A stretch of 64,000 nt of DNA. Source: Bacteroidota bacterium. Its GTDB lineage: Bacteria; Bacteroidota; Bacteroidia; Flavobacteriales; Flavobacteriaceae. The notes beneath the pieces are model-generated. The model was not told the DNA's origin. It was given only the letters and a program-made list of their open reading frames with translations, and did not search any database. Within the stretch, counting starts at the first letter, position 1, and each line of letters starts with the position of its first letter. Location of the stretch: positions 1 to 64,000 of the forward strand of contig JAKQHT010000010.1 in assembly GCA_029557895.1 (NCBI GenBank), in the 5' to 3' direction. Both the position numbers and the translations under genes were made by a program. This document shows, one piece after another, positions 35,353-44,788 of the stretch.

Positions 35353-38300
35353 TTATTGTGAATACACAATTTTCTTGAATTTTCTATGGCCGTTATCGAG
35401 TGTAGCTTTTACAATCAAAGTGCCATTGCTGATGTTGGTAAGTTCAATTTTGAACTCTTGGGAATTAATTTGCTTATAATCTGCAAGTACGCGTCCCAAA
35501 ACATCATAGATTGTTACCGAGTTTATGGGGCTTCCACTCGAAGTGACCTTGATGTAGTCTTGAACACCAATGATGTTGAACCCATAATCTGCTGCTTCTT
35601 CTGGAATGCTCAAAGTTTGATCGGTGTAGCGGAGGATAAAGCGGTCATTAAACTCGCCACCGCCTGTAGTAAACAGGTATGGGGCCGAACGCAGATTATA
35701 AATTAGGCCTACATATTTGTCTTCCAAATAGATAGGTTGTGATGGGTCAATGAATAGACCATCCACTTGATTGATCGCTATTTTGTAAGTTCCGTTTTCC
35801 GGTACACTTATCCCAAGGGGTACAATGTCGTTGTTGTCAAACGGAAGCGCCCTGCCCTGGATGGTCATGGCTTCTTCTTCAAGCAATGAGTACAGTTTTA
35901 AGTTGCTTCCGCTCAAATGATGTCCATCGTACAATATATCTATTTCATTTGTAGCACCTTCGGTATAGCCTACTAATGTAGAAACCGCTGTATCTGCATC
36001 GTTGATCAGGTCTAACCAAATCCTGTGACGCTCACCGGATCTCAAGAAATCGTTGTTGGCCAGTGTCCTGTCTCGCATGGTATTGTTGAAGGTAACGGTA
36101 CTGCTTGTGCCTACACCATCATCCATTTGTATAAAGAAGGATTGTCCGGCTGCAATGTTACCACTAAAACCAGGAGGGTTAGAACCGGTGGAGTTGTATG
36201 CCAAATAATCATCCAAATAATTATAATCGTAATCGCCGTAAAAAGGGTCATCGGTTGGACCGCCTGTTGGCAGATTTCCCCTTTGCCATAAATAGATGGT
36301 ACCCACAATGGCACCGTTATCGGCCAATTGGGCTGCATTGGCAGCAATGAAGGCATTGGCCGAAACCGCCGATGGATAGGGGTTGCCAACCAAATTCCAG
36401 TTGTCGTCTATATTTGTGGCTTGTGTATCTCCACCGCCAACCGCGGTATAAGGTGCTCCTGTATAAGTGCCGCGTGTGATGGGTACTGGAATGATACCGT
36501 TGCTCGGACGCCCTACAAATTCGGCTGTTTCCGGTGGTATTGGGGCTGGAGGTGTTGCCAATCCTCTTACAATATAACCCTTGCCGGGCGTCATTGTGCC
36601 AGAAGCCGCTACCCAAATACCGTTGTGGATGCCATCAATGGTTGGGTTCCATTCCCAACGCAATTCTGATGCTGCTGTATTAATGTCCTCCACATTAAAT
36701 CCTTCCACTGGCGATGACCAATACACATAGTTTTGGTTGCCCACTCCGGTTGCGGTTCGTTGCACACGGATGCTACCCGTATTATTGTTGCTTGCCGGAT
36801 TGCCCAATTGTATCAAACTGCCACTATCCCTGATGAGTACTTCACCGCCGGTTGCTACATTGAGCCATTCGACAATTTCGAGGTAGGAATTAGCGTTGAC
36901 TGTCAATGTGCCATTGTTGTTTATGGTAACATTTCTTGCCAAAGCGGGTGTAGAAGGGGGTACCGGAGGTCCTATCAGCGAATAATCGGCAATTGGAGAA
37001 CGGTTATTGGAGGATACCACATCGGGTATGACCACACAGCTTACAGGTGTCGGGACTCCTGCAGGCGTCCAGTTATTGGGATTGTACCAGTTATTGTTTA
37101 CCGATCCGTTCCAGACTTTGTTGCCACGTGTTACCGTAACGGTATCAAAACTGGTACAACCATTGCTGCCGGTTGCCGTTGCGGTATAGGTCTCGCTATC
37201 GTTGGGTGCCGCATATACGGTTGCTACATCTTCATTGGTATATGGTGTGGTTAAGCCTGCATCCAAATAAAGCCCTGCGGTGGGCGACCACGTGATTTGG
37301 GAGGATGCTATACCGGTTCCGGTAACTTCAATGTCATCAATATTCCATCTAAAAATACCGAAGGTTCTTCCGATAATTCTGAAACGAATATATAAATTAG
37401 TCCCTATATAACTATTTAAATTAAAATTTAATGTTTGCGGACCTTCCGAAGTTGTAACATTATTTCTACTCCAAATAGTAATCCAACTGGAATCGTCGTT
37501 TGAAATTTCGATAAAAGTTGAATAAGGGTAACCTATTGATTGATAATGATAAAGATAATGCTTTAGGTTTAATTCAAGAGTTGAATACCCGCTAATATTT
37601 ATAGCAGGTGTTTTAGCAATCCAAGTGCCATCATCATACAATCCACCTGATTCCAAATTTAATTCGTATGCCGTGCCGCCAGCTATATTTGAGTTGTAAA
37701 TTATCCATTGTGTAGTTGTTCCCGACTGATTAGATATTGTCCAACCCGCAGGTAATGTAGCAGCATTAAAATTTTCAGAATAGATTGTACTTGGCAGGGC
37801 AGGAACGTTACCTCCCGAAGCCGTTAGTTCTGCGTAGTCCAAATCGCAAGGGTCTGCGCCCAATGGTTCCAAAACCGTATTTATGGTAACGGCTGTTGGG
37901 GTTGGTAAGATGCTGGCCATTACCGGGACTCTGTCGGATTCGCAAGTACCGTTATAGGCGGCTACATAATATGTGGTGGTAGTGTTGATTGTGGGTGTTG
38001 TCCAGTTTGCTGTATATGGAGGTATTGGTGTGCCACCAGTAGGTGTTGTGTACCAATAGTATTGCGTTGTACCCGGTGTGGCTGTTGCCGAGAGTGCCAC
38101 TTCGCCTTCGCCGCAGCTATCGCCATTGGTAACAGAAACAATATAATCATCACAAGGGCTAGTACATGTAATATTTGCAGCCCAACCTGCATATTGAAAA
38201 GAGCCATCACTTGTAAAAACAAACGTTAGTGCGCCCGAAGGGTGTGTAGAGGTAAAAGTTTGTCCTTGGGCAGTAAATGCACCGGTTCCGGTCCAAGCAC

Positions 38301-40476
38301 CATTGGGGCATGTTGGTCTATTGAATGTAGAACCAGATGAAATTAGGGGTGCAGTAGCATCCGGGCCGTCGTATATCATCAATCCGTCCCAACCGTTCTC
38401 TGTATTAAATGCGGTAAACGTAACAGTTACGATATCTCCGGGAGTATCAGGATAAAATGTGGTGGTTGTGTTTTGGTTACTTCCATAATTTCCTGAAGGG
38501 CCACCGCTGTCGTAAAATGTGCTGCCGCAAACTACAGGAGGTACGTAAGGACCACAGGTAATATCGGCAGCCCAACCGGGATAATTAACTGAACTATCAC
38601 TTGTAAACACAAAAGTCAAAGCACCCGAAGGATCCGATGAGGTAAATGGCCCTGGAATTGTTGTTCCATTATAAGATCCTAATAATGGGTATGTATTGTT
38701 TGGGCCATCATAAACGCTTAAGTAATCACAACAGCCTTCTAGTTGAAACGCAGTAAAAGTTACAGTTACCGCATCGCCTGGAGTATCAGGATAGATTGTT
38801 GTAGTCGTATTTTCGTTATCTCCATAATTTCCTGTTGGGCCACCACTGTCATAAAAATTGCCTCCACAAACAGGGGGGGTATACGTATAGCAGGTTCTTG
38901 AAATGGTAAAATTGCCGGTTGCGTTACTTGAATTATTCCAATGTGCGATATAAACATAATAGGTTACGCCCAATGTTGTTAAAAACGTATAGCTTTCAGT
39001 GCCCCCGGAAAAACCGGAATCTCTACAAACAATATTGGTGAGGCTTCCACAAGATCCACTTGCAATGGCCATTTCGTGGTCAAACCCGGCAGCTGCAGTA
39101 GTCGTAATGGTGGTTTGGTCGCCATCACCTACAAAGGTGTACCAAACCCCGTAGTCGCTCATAGAGCAACCGGTATTATTTGGAATATTGGTAGTGAAGT
39201 TGGTGGTTCCTGCCATGTTGGTGGTTCCGCAAGGCAAATCTATGGCATCTGCACACAAATCGTTGGATGGCGGCGGCGGCTGGTGGCAAACCACGTCTGC
39301 TGCCCAACCAGCACTCACGCCAGAAGCATTGCTGGTAAACACAAAGGTCAATGCTCCGGAAGGGTCTGTTGAGGTATAAGAAGACGGACCGGTAACTGCT
39401 CCAAGGGACGTATAAGAGTTATTTGGCCCGTCATAGGCTGTCAATATGTCCCCAGCGGCTATATTTACCATGGTAAAGTTAACGCTTACCCATCCCCCCG
39501 CTATGTCGGGATAAAGTGTAACGGTTCGGTTTTCGTTGTTGGTATAGTTACCCGAGTTACCACCACTGTCGTAAAAATTGCCGCCACATACCGCAGGCGG
39601 GTGGCAAACAACATTGGCTTCCCAACCATCACCCACGCCCGAAGCATTGCTGGTAAATACAAATGTCAAAGCTCCGGAAGGGTCTGTAGAAGCAAATGAA
39701 GACGGACCGGTAACCGTGCCGAGGGATGGATAGGTGGCATTCGGTCCGTTGTAGATGGTCAATACATCGCCGGCGGCAATATCTACCATGGTAAAGTTAA
39801 CAGTTGCCCAACCGCCTATAGTATCGGGATAAATGGTAACGGTACGGTTTTCGTTATTGGAGTAACTGCCGGTATTGCCACCGCTGTCATAAAAATCGCC
39901 ACCACATACAGGTATTCCATTACAACTGGTTGTGCCTGTCCCCCCTGTTTGATGGAAAGAAATAAATCCCGGGTCGCCATCAAAATTGGTAATCAATACT
40001 ACATAGATCTGTCCTGCCAAGGCACCATTAATGGTCAATGTTTCGTTAGGGCTGGAATCATAACTACAATCTACAATATGATCTGTCGCATATGGATAAA
40101 ATCCGGGATTGACAGTGTTGTTGGGACAAGCTATAGGGGTGCATGCGGCATGAGTTATATTGGCATCGGCATCTGCAATGGAGGTAAACGGCCCCCAAGC
40201 GATAAAATCGACATCTATACCAAATCCATCCATATCTACTTGGGTTATAGTAAAAACCAGGTTTCCGGGTTGGTCTATGGTCAAATAATAGTATGCAGGG
40301 TTAGGTGTTGTATACAAACAACCGACGGTTGATAGATTGGGCTGCCCTGTTACATTTGGAAACAATAACGGGGAGCTGCCTGCGCAAAATGGTTCTGCGG
40401 TTAACACAGAGTTTCCTTGGCCAAAACTTATATGGGTAGATAGTAAGAATACTAAAAGGAGTGTGATTTTTTTCAT
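35353..40476 (-). CDS. Giant secreted CUB-domain protein with type IX secretion signal
   Basis: The 1707-aa protein starts with a signal peptide (ISFGQG). An N-terminal domain follows (about 25-185). Next come CUB domains beginning at about residues 191, 297, 537 and 650, each opening CGGxFYDSGG and containing YDGPNxTYP and DPSGALTFVFTS. A Cys-containing domain of PPC-like look fills 405-530. After these come Ig-like segments (775-865 and 1060-1110), a jelly-roll domain resembling choice-of-anchor J (890-1050), a long beta-rich region, and a type A T9SS sorting domain in the last 75 residues ending KFKKIVYSQ. It is expected to be exported and attached to the cell surface, likely for adhesion or gliding-associated binding. 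The ligand is unknown. A 151-aa secreted protein precedes it. Confidence 0.88.
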   Translation of the reverse strand: MKKITLLLVFLLSTHISFGQGNSVLTAEPFCAGSSPLLFPNVTGQPNLSTVGCLYTTPNPAYYYLTIDQPGNLVFTITQVDMDGFGIDVDFIAWGPFTSIADADANITHAACTPIACPNNTVNPGFYPYATDHIVDCSYDSSPNETLTINGALAGQIYVVLITNFDGDPGFISFHQTGGTGTTSCNGIPVCGGDFYDSGGNTGSYSNNENRTVTIYPDTIGGWATVNFTMVDIAAGDVLTIYNGPNATYPSLGTVTGPSSFASTDPSGALTFVFTSNASGVGDGWEANVVCHPPAVCGGNFYDSGGNSGNYTNNENRTVTLYPDIAGGWVSVNFTMVNIAAGDILTAYDGPNNSYTSLGAVTGPSSYTSTDPSGALTFVFTSNASGVSAGWAADVVCHQPPPPSNDLCADAIDLPCGTTNMAGTTNFTTNIPNNTGCSMSDYGVWYTFVGDGDQTTITTTAAAGFDHEMAIASGSCGSLTNIVCRDSGFSGGTESYTFLTTLGVTYYVYIAHWNNSSNATGNFTISRTCYTYTPPVCGGNFYDSGGPTGNYGDNENTTTTIYPDTPGDAVTVTFTAFQLEGCCDYLSVYDGPNNTYPLLGSYNGTTIPGPFTSSDPSGALTFVFTSDSSVNYPGWAADITCGPYVPPVVCGSTFYDSGGPSGNYGSNQNTTTTFYPDTPGDIVTVTFTAFNTENGWDGLMIYDGPDATAPLISSGSTFNRPTCPNGAWTGTGAFTAQGQTFTSTHPSGALTFVFTSDGSFQYAGWAANITCTSPCDDYIVSVTNGDSCGEGEVALSATATPGTTQYYWYTTPTGGTPIPPYTANWTTPTINTTTTYYVAAYNGTCESDRVPVMASILPTPTAVTINTVLEPLGADPCDLDYAELTASGGNVPALPSTIYSENFNAATLPAGWTISNQSGTTTQWIIYNSNIAGGTAYELNLESGGLYDDGTWIAKTPAINISGYSTLELNLKHYLYHYQSIGYPYSTFIEISNDDSSWITIWSRNNVTTSEGPQTLNFNLNSYIGTNLYIRFRIIGRTFGIFRWNIDDIEVTGTGIASSQITWSPTAGLYLDAGLTTPYTNEDVATVYAAPNDSETYTATATGSNGCTSFDTVTVTRGNKVWNGSVNNNWYNPNNWTPAGVPTPVSCVVIPDVVSSNNRSPIADYSLIGPPVPPSTPALARNVTINNNGTLTVNANSYLEIVEWLNVATGGEVLIRDSGSLIQLGNPASNNNTGSIRVQRTATGVGNQNYVYWSSPVEGFNVEDINTAASELRWEWNPTIDGIHNGIWVAASGTMTPGKGYIVRGLATPPAPIPPETAEFVGRPSNGIIPVPITRGTYTGAPYTAVGGGDTQATNIDDNWNLVGNPYPSAVSANAFIAANAAQLADNGAIVGTIYLWQRGNLPTGGPTDDPFYGDYDYNYLDDYLAYNSTGSNPPGFSGNIAAGQSFFIQMDDGVGTSSTVTFNNTMRDRTLANNDFLRSGERHRIWLDLINDADTAVSTLVGYTEGATNEIDILYDGHHLSGSNLKLYSLLEEEAMTIQGRALPFDNNDIVPLGISVPENGTYKIAINQVDGLFIDPSQPIYLEDKYVGLIYNLRSAPYLFTTGGGEFNDRFILRYTDQTLSIPEEAADYGFNIIGVQDYIKVTSSGSPINSVTIYDVLGRVLADYKQINSQEFKIELTNISNGTLIVKATLDNGHRKFKKIVYSQ
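39286..39909 (-). repeat. Tandem DNA repeat of two adjacent CUB domains
   Basis: Two neighbouring stretches of about 310 bases (about 39286-39590 and 39600-39909) share long runs of identical sequence, for example around the FYDSGG and DPSGALTFVF codons. They encode the first two CUB domains. The other two CUB copies (about 38180-38530 and 38545-38870) are more diverged. Confidence 0.75.
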
Positions 40477-40516
40477 ATCTCAAAAGATTAAATAAAAAAG
40501 AATGGCGGTAGTTTGA

Positions 40517-40972
40517 TTACATAAAGCTTGCAAATACCCAATCGGTATAAGTCTCGCTTTCGGTTTGATTGTTAATGGCTTTGACCCTCCATTTTAAACA
40601 TTTGCAGTCTAATGCAGATAATGTTAATCGCAATTCGTTCTTTAGTCCGATAACTGTGTTCTCAATTTGGTACGTTTTTTTCTCAGACCTCAATTTACCG
40701 TTTACTCCTTCCCAACATGTTCCCATTGGTTGTACCTCAATATAAAAAGAAAGGTTTTCTGTGTTTGTAATTTGGGAGTAATCCCATTCCAACAAGATAT
40801 CTGGAATGTTTGGGTTGGCCCCGTCCGTTAATTTAGATGATATATTATCTGCTAAAGTGGAATTTGTAGCTGTTTGTGAATAAATGCACAATGGTAATAA
40901 CAAAAACAATAACATGGAAAATCCGATTGTTATGTGTTTCTTTTTTTTTTGAGTGTGTAATTTTAATTGCAT
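40517..40972 (-). CDS. Secreted protein paired with the giant CUB protein, unknown function
   Basis: The 151-aa protein has an unusually long basic n-region (QKKKKHITIGFS), a strong hydrophobic core and a cleavage site near IYSQ. The mature part has a beta-sandwich look with SFYIEVQPM and CKCLKWRVKAIN, resembling a single fibronectin-type-III-like domain with Cys pairs. It ends 40 bases before the giant surface-protein gene on the same strand and shares its promoter region, so a joint role at the surface is likely. No T9SS tail is seen. Confidence 0.7.
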   Translation of the reverse strand: MQLKLHTQKKKKHITIGFSMLLFLLLPLCIYSQTATNSTLADNISSKLTDGANPNIPDILLEWDYSQITNTENLSFYIEVQPMGTCWEGVNGKLRSEKKTYQIENTVIGLKNELRLTLSALDCKCLKWRVKAINNQTESETYTDWVFASFM

Positions 40973-41068
40973 AGACTATTTAGGTTAAAGTTCTTAACCA
41001 TAAACCGAAGTATGGATCGGTTGTGCAGATTTGGGTATTAGTCTGTACTTAATCTTGACTGTTAGTGA

Positions 41069-41091
41069 CAAATATATATAACTTTTAACAA
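41069..41091 (-). promoter_or_regulatory. Promoter-like TTG-N12-TATATTTG of the surface-protein operon
   Basis: On the minus strand TATATTTG (41076-41069) is preceded by TTG (41091-41089) with a 12-base gap. It lies 96 bases upstream of the secreted companion gene. The intergenic stretch 40973-41212 is AT-rich and holds no gene. Confidence 0.5.
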
Positions 41092-41212
41092 AAAATTAAT
41101 GTATAAAATAATGTTTTTTAAAAAAAATATTCATTAGTTGCAAAATTTAAGGCCTGTATCTTAAAAATAATAATTATGATAAGGAATGGGTTTTTTTATT
41201 GCTGTTGTATCA

Positions 41213-42100
41213 ATGCTCCATCTTCCAGATCAAATAAACATCCAAATAACGGACGAAATCAGCTTAAAGCCTGATTACTTATCGCACCCGGCAATATCGG
41301 GCAACAAATACCGAAAACTAAAATATAACCTCGTTGAAGCCAAAAAGTTACAAAAAAATGCGCTCCTTACTTTTGGTGGTGCTTTTTCCAATCATATTGC
41401 CGCAGTAGCTGCGGCAGGAGCCGTATGTGGCTTTGATACCATTGGGGTTATCCGTGGTGATGAACTCGCCAATGTGGATGCCAACCCTACCTTGCAGTTT
41501 GCACAAAAACAAGGTATGCGCTTCAAATATGTATCGCGCGAAACCTATAAAAAGCGCCACGATGCCGCTTTCCACAAAAGCTTGGAACAAGCATTTGGTT
41601 CTGTCTATATCTTGCCCGAAGGAGGTACCAATGCGCTTGCCGTCAAGGGGTGTGAAGAAATTTTGACCAAATCCGATGCCGGTTTTGACTATATCTGTTG
41701 CCCAGTGGGCACGGGTGGCACCGTGGCAGGATTGGTTAACAGCTGCCTTCCTCACCAAAAAATCCTTGGATTTTCTGCTTTGAAGGGCTCTTTTTTAAAG
41801 GATGAAATCATTAAATTTGCAGCAAAGGACAACTGGGAACTCATCACCGATTACCATTTTGGGGGCTATGCAAAAATCAATACAGAACTTATTGGGTTTA
41901 TCAATAGGTTCAAGGCTCGGCACGGCATCCCTTTAGATCCGGTTTATACCGGAAAGATGCTGTACGGAATATTTGATATGGTCTCAAAAGGCTTTTTCCC
42001 TAAAGGCGCCAAAATATTGGCCGTACATACGGGAGGCTTGCAGGGCATAGCAGGGATGAACGAGAGTTTGGTGAGGAGCGGTCTACCAGTAATAGAATAG
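41213..42100 (+). CDS. D-cysteine desulfhydrase/ACC deaminase family PLP enzyme
   Basis: This 295-aa fold-II PLP enzyme has the Schiff-base Lys in SGNKYRKLKYN. It also has the family motifs TFGGAFSNH, LPEGGTN and GTGGTVAGL. Members deaminate 1-aminocyclopropane-1-carboxylate or remove sulfide from D-cysteine, and sequence alone does not separate these. The ATG at 41213 is preferred because LPDQINIQ lies where homologues start; an ATG at 41186 would add nine hydrophobic residues. It ends six bases before the GH73-LysM gene. Confidence 0.85.
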   Translation: MLHLPDQINIQITDEISLKPDYLSHPAISGNKYRKLKYNLVEAKKLQKNALLTFGGAFSNHIAAVAAAGAVCGFDTIGVIRGDELANVDANPTLQFAQKQGMRFKYVSRETYKKRHDAAFHKSLEQAFGSVYILPEGGTNALAVKGCEEILTKSDAGFDYICCPVGTGGTVAGLVNSCLPHQKILGFSALKGSFLKDEIIKFAAKDNWELITDYHFGGYAKINTELIGFINRFKARHGIPLDPVYTGKMLYGIFDMVSKGFFPKGAKILAVHTGGLQGIAGMNESLVRSGLPVIE

Positions 42101-42106
42101 TAAAAC

Positions 42107-42913
42107 ATGAGAAACATACTGATAGTAATGGTGGCCACAATCCTGATGGTGGGTTGCGGTTCCAAGAAGAAAATAGTAACCAAAAAACGCAATGCCAGCC
42201 ATAGAAACGAGCGCGTGGTCGAAAAACCGAAGACAGAAACGCCATCTGAAGTGGTGGTAAGCACCGGTAACCGTGGCAATTATGCCAATGCTACTGAAGC
42301 GTATATAGCCAATTACAAAAGTATTGCACAAGAAGAAATGCGCAAGTACAAGATTCCGGCGAGCATAACCTTGGCACAGGGTATTTTGGAATCTGCGTCT
42401 GGGCAAGGCAGGCTGGCTGTTGAAGCAAATAACCACTTCGGAATCAAATGCCATAATTGGACAGGAGGAAAGATTTATCACGACGATGACGAGCGCCAGG
42501 AATGTTTCAGAAAATACAAGCATGCCAACGAATCTTTTGAGGATCATTCTACCTTTTTGAGCACCCGTAGCCGCTATGCCAAGTTATTTAAATTGGATAT
42601 TGACGATTACAAAGGTTGGGCGAGAGAATTACGGGCAGCAGGCTATGCCACCGACAAAAAGTACCCCGAGAAACTTATCGGACTTATCGAACGATTTGAA
42701 CTCTACAAATACGACGAAGAAGTTTTGGGAAGAAAACGTTCGTCTCAAAAATCAGAGGTACAGGTAGATGCGCCCGTCACGCACCAAGTCGTCAAAGGCG
42801 ACACGCTTTATTCAATTTCAAAAAAATACGGAACTACCGTAGAGGCAATCCAACGGTTGAACAATTTGACCGATGTAAACATCAGTTTGGGACAGGTTTT
42901 AAGGGTGCAGTAA
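42107..42913 (+). CDS. GH73 glucosaminidase lipoprotein with LysM domain
   Basis: The 268-aa lipoprotein (LMVGCGSKKK) carries a basic linker and then a glucosaminidase domain, with catalytic Glu in AQGILESASGQGRLA and the motif NNHFGIKCHNW. One C-terminal LysM peptidoglycan-binding domain (VKGDTLYSISKKYGT) ends the protein. It should cut peptidoglycan between GlcNAc and MurNAc during cell-wall turnover. It follows the PLP enzyme by six bases. Confidence 0.9.
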   Translation: MRNILIVMVATILMVGCGSKKKIVTKKRNASHRNERVVEKPKTETPSEVVVSTGNRGNYANATEAYIANYKSIAQEEMRKYKIPASITLAQGILESASGQGRLAVEANNHFGIKCHNWTGGKIYHDDDERQECFRKYKHANESFEDHSTFLSTRSRYAKLFKLDIDDYKGWARELRAAGYATDKKYPEKLIGLIERFELYKYDEEVLGRKRSSQKSEVQVDAPVTHQVVKGDTLYSISKKYGTTVEAIQRLNNLTDVNISLGQVLRVQ

Positions 42914-42954
42914 TTTTGTAGCTCAAACCATTTTCATTATACAATATACAACAT

Positions 42955-44241
42955 ATGAACTACCAAAGAAGCAGTCAGTTATTTGCAGAAGCACAAAATT
43001 ATATTCCGGGTGGCGTAAACTCGCCGGTAAGAGCGTTTAAAGGCGTAGGCGGAACGCCTGTTTTTATCAAAAGTGCCAAAGGTGCTTATCTTTTTGACGA
43101 AGATGATAACCGTTATATTGATTATATCAATTCTTGGGGACCAATGATTTTGGGACACGCTTTTGAACCGGTTGTAAATGCAGTTATCGAAAAAGCAAAA
43201 CTCGGAACTTCATTTGGAACACCTACCGAAATCGAAACCGAAATCGCTAAATTAGCTGTTGCGATGGTTCCGAATATTGATAAAATACGCTTTGTGAATT
43301 CAGGAACAGAAGCAACAATGAGTGCTGTTCGTTTGGCAAGAGGATTTACCCAAAGAGAAAAAATCGTCAAATTTTCGGGTTGCTACCACGGGCATTCCGA
43401 TGCTTTTTTGATTGCGGCAGGAAGCGGAGCTTCAACTTTTGGAGTTCCAAACAGTGCAGGAGTAACACAAGGTGCGGCAAAAGACACACTTTTGGCCGAT
43501 TACAATTCACTCGAAAGTGTTCAACAATTATTTGATGATAATAAAAATGAAATAGCAGCAATCATTATCGAACCCGTTGCAGGAAATATGGGTTGTGTGC
43601 CTGCCAAAAAAGGATTTTTGGAAGGATTGCGTGAAATTTGTGATAAGAACGGTTCGTTACTGATTTTTGACGAAGTAATGACCGGTTTCCGTTTGGCAAA
43701 AGGTGGTGCACAAGAATTATTTGGGATAAATGCAGATATTGTTTGTTTCGGAAAAGTAATCGGAGGCGGACTTCCTGTTGGAGCTTTTGCCGCACGAAAC
43801 GAAATTATGAATCACTTGGCACCGCTTGGAACAGTTTATCAAGCAGGAACTTTGTCGGGAAATCCACTGGCTATGGCAGCAGGTTTGGAAATGCTCAAAG
43901 CTCTTGATAATGACAGCAAAATCTACAAACGGTTGGAAGAAAAAACAGCTTATCTCGAAAAAGGAATGAGAGAAGTTTTAACCAAAAACAATGTTGATTT
44001 TACTATAAACAGAGTAGGTTCGATGATTTCGGTTTTCTTTGATAAAAGAGAAATTTATGATTTTAAAACTGCCGGATTTGGAGATACACAACAATTTAAA
44101 GATTTTTTCCACGGATTGTTGAAAGAGGGAATTTACATCGCACCATCATCCTATGAAACTTGGTTTATTACCGTTGCACTTTCGTATGATGATTTGGATT
44201 TTACGATTAAGGCGATTGATGCGGTTACTTCAAGATTTTAG
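42955..44241 (+). CDS. hemL: Glutamate-1-semialdehyde 2,1-aminomutase
   Basis: This 428-aa PLP enzyme makes 5-aminolevulinate for heme from glutamate-1-semialdehyde. The PLP Lys is Lys267 in [13 protein letters not shown]. Other motifs are [18 protein letters not shown] and [10 protein letters not shown], all typical of HemL. The DNA is noticeably richer in A+T and in GGA glycine codons than the genes before 42.9 kb and after 45.3 kb. A hand count of 43921-43980 gives 20 of 60 G+C. The function is normally essential, so replacement by a foreign allele is one explanation. Confidence 0.93.
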   Translation: MNYQRSSQLFAEAQNYIPGGVNSPVRAFKGVGGTPVFIKSAKGAYLFDEDDNRYIDYINSWGPMILGHAFEPVVNAVIEKAKLGTSFGTPTEIETEIAKLAVAMVPNIDKIRFVNSGTEATMSAVRLARGFTQREKIVKFSGCYHGHSDAFLIAAGSGASTFGVPNSAGVTQGAAKDTLLADYNSLESVQQLFDDNKNEIAAIIIEPVAGNMGCVPAKKGFLEGLREICDKNGSLLIFDEVMTGFRLAKGGAQELFGINADIVCFGKVIGGGLPVGAFAARNEIMNHLAPLGTVYQAGTLSGNPLAMAAGLEMLKALDNDSKIYKRLEEKTAYLEKGMREVLTKNNVDFTINRVGSMISVFFDKREIYDFKTAGFGDTQQFKDFFHGLLKEGIYIAPSSYETWFITVALSYDDLDFTIKAIDAVTSRF

Positions 44242-44250
44242 AAAACAGAA

Positions 44251-44787
44251 ATGAAAAATCACACTCAATTCTGCGCTTTTCTACGCGGTGTAAACGTAAA
44301 AGGCACAACAATGAAAATGGCAGAAGTTTGTGCTGTATTTGAAAAAGCAGAAATGGAAAATGTGACATCTGTTTTGGCTTCGGGAAATATTATTTTTTCT
44401 TCTGATAAAGACAAAACAGAATTAAAAACGGCGCTGGAAAAAGCAATGTCAAAACATTTTGATTATGATGCTTTTCTTTTTTTGAAAGATAAAAAGGAAA
44501 TAGAAACAATTTGCAATAAAAATCCTTTTGAAGCTCATCCTGATTTTCATATTTACGGCTTTGCAGGAATTTCAGGAATTGAGAAAACTCTAATGATAGA
44601 ATTTGAAAAAGGAAAAAAAGCAGAAAACGAAGAAGCTAAAATAATAGCAGATAATTTTTACTGGAAAGTACCAAAAGGCAATACGCTCGAATCGGATTTC
44701 GGGAAAATATTGGGACGAAAAAACTTGAAAAATGCGTTTACTTCACGCAACATAAATACCTTTGAAAAGGTTTTGAAAAAACTTTAA
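44251..44787 (+). CDS. DUF1697 family protein
   Basis: The 178-aa protein has the DUF1697 opening FCAFLRGVNVKG, the segment SVLASGNIIFSS, and the C-terminal FTSRNINTFEKVL. The family has no known function and is scattered widely in bacteria. This is among the most AT-rich coding DNA in the window: 44461-44520 has 13 of 60 G+C by hand count. It is packed tightly between hemL and apt (9 bases and 1 base). Confidence 0.85.
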   Translation: MKNHTQFCAFLRGVNVKGTTMKMAEVCAVFEKAEMENVTSVLASGNIIFSSDKDKTELKTALEKAMSKHFDYDAFLFLKDKKEIETICNKNPFEAHPDFHIYGFAGISGIEKTLMIEFEKGKKAENEEAKIIADNFYWKVPKGNTLESDFGKILGRKNLKNAFTSRNINTFEKVLKKL

Positions 44788-44788
44788 A

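Noticed and set aside
38180..39909. CRISPR-like repeat array
   Set aside because: The repeats are CUB-domain codons several hundred bases apart in one continuous reading frame, with no short spacers.
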